This document shows, piece by piece, positions 33,330 through 34,701 of a DNA stretch of 34,701 nt. The stretch is from an uncultured Prevotellaceae bacterium. Its GTDB lineage: Bacteria > Bacteroidota > Bacteroidia > Bacteroidales > Bacteroidaceae. The DNA lies in NCBI GenBank assembly GCA_902765585.1, contig CACXAG010000029.1, positions 1 through 34,701 on the forward strand, in the 5' to 3' direction. Position 1 is the first letter of the stretch. The number at the start of each line of letters is the position of its first letter. The translations under genes and the position numbers were made by a program. Below the pieces are notes generated by a model that searched no databases, had not been told where the DNA came from, and saw only the letters and a program-made list of their open reading frames with translations.

Positions 33330-34187
33330 AAGAATCTCTTCATGCACCACGCTATTGGTAGCCACCACGCTGTCACCGCGGGTGAAATCGCTGCTACCCT
33401 GATAGTCAGTGACACAACCACCAGCCTCCTGCACGATGAGCGCACCAGCCATGTAGTCCCACTGACCGATATACCGCTCAGCGTATGCGTCCAGCCTACC
33501 TGCCGCCACATAGCACAGCGCCATGGCTGCCGAACCAATCATGCGAATGCTGCCCACATTGCCATAGAAGCGCTGAATGAGCCGCGTAATGATGGGCTTG
33601 TAGGCATCGCTGTTGTATGGCAGTTGCAAGCACAGCAAGGCATCGTTGATGCCACTCGTACCCACAGCCAATCTCTCACCTCTCACCTCTTTCCTCTCAC
33701 CTCTCACCTCTTTCCTCTCACCTCTTACCTCTATATACGCCCCTCCATCTTTCCAGGCGTAGAAGCACTCGTCGGCACAGACGTCGTACACCACGCCCAG
33801 CAGGATGTCCTTACCCTGAATGAGAGCGATGCTGACAGCATAGGGCGCAAAGCCGTGAATGAAATTAGTCGTACCGTCTAACGGATCAACCACCCATGTG
33901 AAGTCTGAAGTATGATGGCTGACGGATGATGTTTCTTCCATCTTCCATCTTACATCATCCATCTTCGTCGTTCCTTCCTCGGTGATAAACCCTGCCTCAG
34001 GAACTATCTTCCTTAGTTGACTGACAATCAACTGTTCCGATCCCTTGTCGACATACGACACATAGTCGTGGGCATGCTTGCGCTCGACCTTCTCAACCGA
34101 GAAGCCCGCACGTTCCTTTCTTATATAAGAACCCGCCTCGCGGGCCACCTGGCACACAAGGCGGGTTACAGTCTCAAGATCTTTCAT
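33306..34187 (-). CDS. Inositol-monophosphatase-family phosphatase (SuhB-like)
   Basis: Magnesium-dependent phosphatase of the IMPase fold. Members hydrolyse inositol phosphates, or 3'-phosphoadenosine phosphates (CysQ); the sequence does not decide. 293 residues. Metal ligands are visible: E70 (ITEEGT), D101 and D104 in WVVDPLDGTTNFIHG, and Asp in GQWDYMAGALIVQEAGG, with Asp-Lys near VDKGSEQ. Two extra stretches come from DNA repeats: residues about 75-95 (KMDDVRWKMEETSSVS) between the first two metal motifs, and 153-173, a thrice-repeated EVRGERK/L. Both fall in likely surface loops, so the enzyme may still work. The C-terminus overlaps recQ convergently. Upstream, an 81-base spacer filled by a 7-base array separates it from ilvC on the same strand. 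Confidence 0.88.
   Translation of the reverse strand: MKDLETVTRLVCQVAREAGSYIRKERAGFSVEKVERKHAHDYVSYVDKGSEQLIVSQLRKIVPEAGFITEEGTTKMDDVRWKMEETSSVSHHTSDFTWVVDPLDGTTNFIHGFAPYAVSIALIQGKDILLGVVYDVCADECFYAWKDGGAYIEVRGERKEVRGERKEVRGERLAVGTSGINDALLCLQLPYNSDAYKPIITRLIQRFYGNVGSIRMIGSAAMALCYVAAGRLDAYAERYIGQWDYMAGALIVQEAGGCVTDYQGSSDFTRGDSVVATNSVVHEEILQELRSKN
33674..33729 (-). repeat. 7-base array, eight copies (GGTGAGA word), inside the monophosphatase gene
   Basis: Plus-strand units TCTCACC x2, TCTTTCC, TCTCACC x2, TCTTTCC, TCTCACC, TCTTACC. Three units make 21 bases, or one EVRGERK repeat. Confidence 0.92.
33899..33963. repeat. Two abutting 7-base arrays inside the monophosphatase gene
   Basis: TGAAGTC, TGAAGTA, TGATGGC, TGACGGA, TGATGTT (33899-33933), then after two bases TTCCATC x2, TTACATC, ATCCATC (33936-33963). 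Across the two arrays GGATGATGT (33924-33932) and ACATCATCC (33952-33960) form 9-base inverted arms. They encode the extra loop near residues 75-95. Confidence 0.8.
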
Positions 34188-34194
34188 CCCAAAT

Positions 34195-34264
34195 GTTCAA
34201 CGTTCAATGTTCAACGTTCAATGTTCAACGTTCAATGTTCAACGTTCAACGTTCAATGTTCAAC
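34195..34264. repeat. 7-base array, ten copies (GTTCAAY), between ilvC and the monophosphatase gene
   Basis: Ten gapless units, alternating mostly GTTCAAC and GTTCAAT, fill nearly the whole 81-base spacer. There are no unique spacers between units, so it is not a CRISPR. The same word is inside trmN6. Confidence 0.95.
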
Positions 34265-34268
34265 GTTT

Positions 34269-34701
34269 TTAGTCTTCCTGGTACTCAGGGCGCAGCTTGC
34301 GGACGGTCTCACCGGCACGCCACATCTCCTGATTGCGCATAGCCTCCAGCTCCTTCTCCAAGCCAGCACGATAGTCGGGCTTCGAGTTGGCATCGATGGT
34401 AATCTGAGCCTCGTTACCAGTCTTCACCGAGTAGTACAGCCACTCCATGACGGGCTTAATAGCATCGTGGAAACGGGGAGCCCAATCCAAGGCACCACGC
34501 TGAGCGGTAGTCGAACAGTTGGCATACATCCAGTCCATACCCTTGGCACCGAACAACGGGCCAAGGCTCTGTGTCAGCTCCTCAACGGTCTCGTTGAAAG
34601 CCTCAGAGGGCGTGTGGCCATTCTCGCGGAGCACCTCATACTGTGCCAGCAGCAAGCCCTGGATGGCACCCATCAGTGAACCACGCTCACCAGTGAGGTC
34701 A
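34269..34701 (-). CDS. ilvC: Ketol-acid reductoisomerase (3' part; runs off the right edge)
   Basis: Second step of valine and isoleucine synthesis: NADPH-dependent isomerisation and reduction of acetolactate or acetohydroxybutyrate. The frame is open from the window edge (DLTGERGSLMGAIQGL) and ends in a TAA at 34269, giving about 143 C-terminal residues. The visible part is the all-alpha knotted C-terminal domain: GERGSLMGAIQG, the Glu in the NETVEEL region, and CSTTAQRGALDWAPRF, typical of Bacteroidetes IlvC. The NADPH-binding half lies outside the window. The gene reads toward the monophosphatase gene, separated from it by a 10-copy 7-base array. Confidence 0.94.
   Translation of the reverse strand, partial: DLTGERGSLMGAIQGLLLAQYEVLRENGHTPSEAFNETVEELTQSLGPLFGAKGMDWMYANCSTTAQRGALDWAPRFHDAIKPVMEWLYYSVKTGNEAQITIDANSKPDYRAGLEKELEAMRNQEMWRAGETVRKLRPEYQED

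Noticed and set aside
34195..34264. CRISPR-like array
   Set aside because: Units are 7 bases with no unique spacers, and no cas gene is present.

Overview
The window looks like a chromosomal segment of a Bacteroidales bacterium, most likely Prevotellaceae. The reasons are: promoters of the Bacteroidetes type (TTTG or TTG, about 20 bases, then TAnnTTTG) with almost no Shine-Dalgarno sequences; Bacteroidetes-style gene forms (fused CcsBA, GH13_8-type branching enzyme, lipoproteins with Ser-Asp-Asp after the lipid cysteine); and secreted plant-polysaccharide hydrolases (GH127, GH9) next to housekeeping genes. I saw no rRNA, tRNA, CRISPR array, phage gene or transposase.

Layout. 1-3101 (minus): a 5'-end fragment of a glycogen branching enzyme, a YhcH-family protein and a secreted 14-unit MORN protein. 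3215-7919 (plus): kdsB, a secreted 5'-nucleotidase-family hydrolase, nudC and a membrane-anchored GH25 lysozyme with MORN units. trmN6 (minus) converges on the lysozyme. 8734-16335 (plus): lon, tgt, an LptF/LptG-type permease, a DEAD-box RNA helicase and pepP. A 175-bp nested inverted-repeat element follows. 16589-21818 (plus): an exported C1B peptidase, a GH127 gene broken by an internal deletion, and a GH9 cellulase. 21819-28170 (minus): a four-gene apparent operon read as porin, imelysin lipoprotein, di-haem lipoprotein, CcsBA cytochrome c synthase. Divergent from it lies a one-piece regulator that joins a YtfE/ScdA (RIC)-like di-iron haemerythrin fold to a LuxR DNA-binding domain. 29641-33323 (plus): recJ and recQ. 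33306-34701 (minus): an inositol-monophosphatase-family gene and the 3' part of ilvC.

Two things stand out. First, the di-iron/LuxR regulator with its divergent porin-imelysin-dihaem-CcsBA operon forms a coherent candidate iron/redox module: a surface dihaem protein and an imelysin, the machine that attaches haem to cytochromes c, an outer-membrane barrel, and a sensor whose six likely iron ligands can be read from the sequence.

Second, the window is sprinkled with very short tandem arrays of many unrelated words that share a strict period of 7 bases (twelve sites) or 9 bases (four sites), plus small hairpin words. They fill spacers, supply stop or start codons, and sit in frame inside trmN6, the lysozyme, pepP, the porin, recQ and the monophosphatase. 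One hairpin word is read in different frames in two proteins, so the unit is DNA, not a protein motif. I cannot tie this to a named repeat family.
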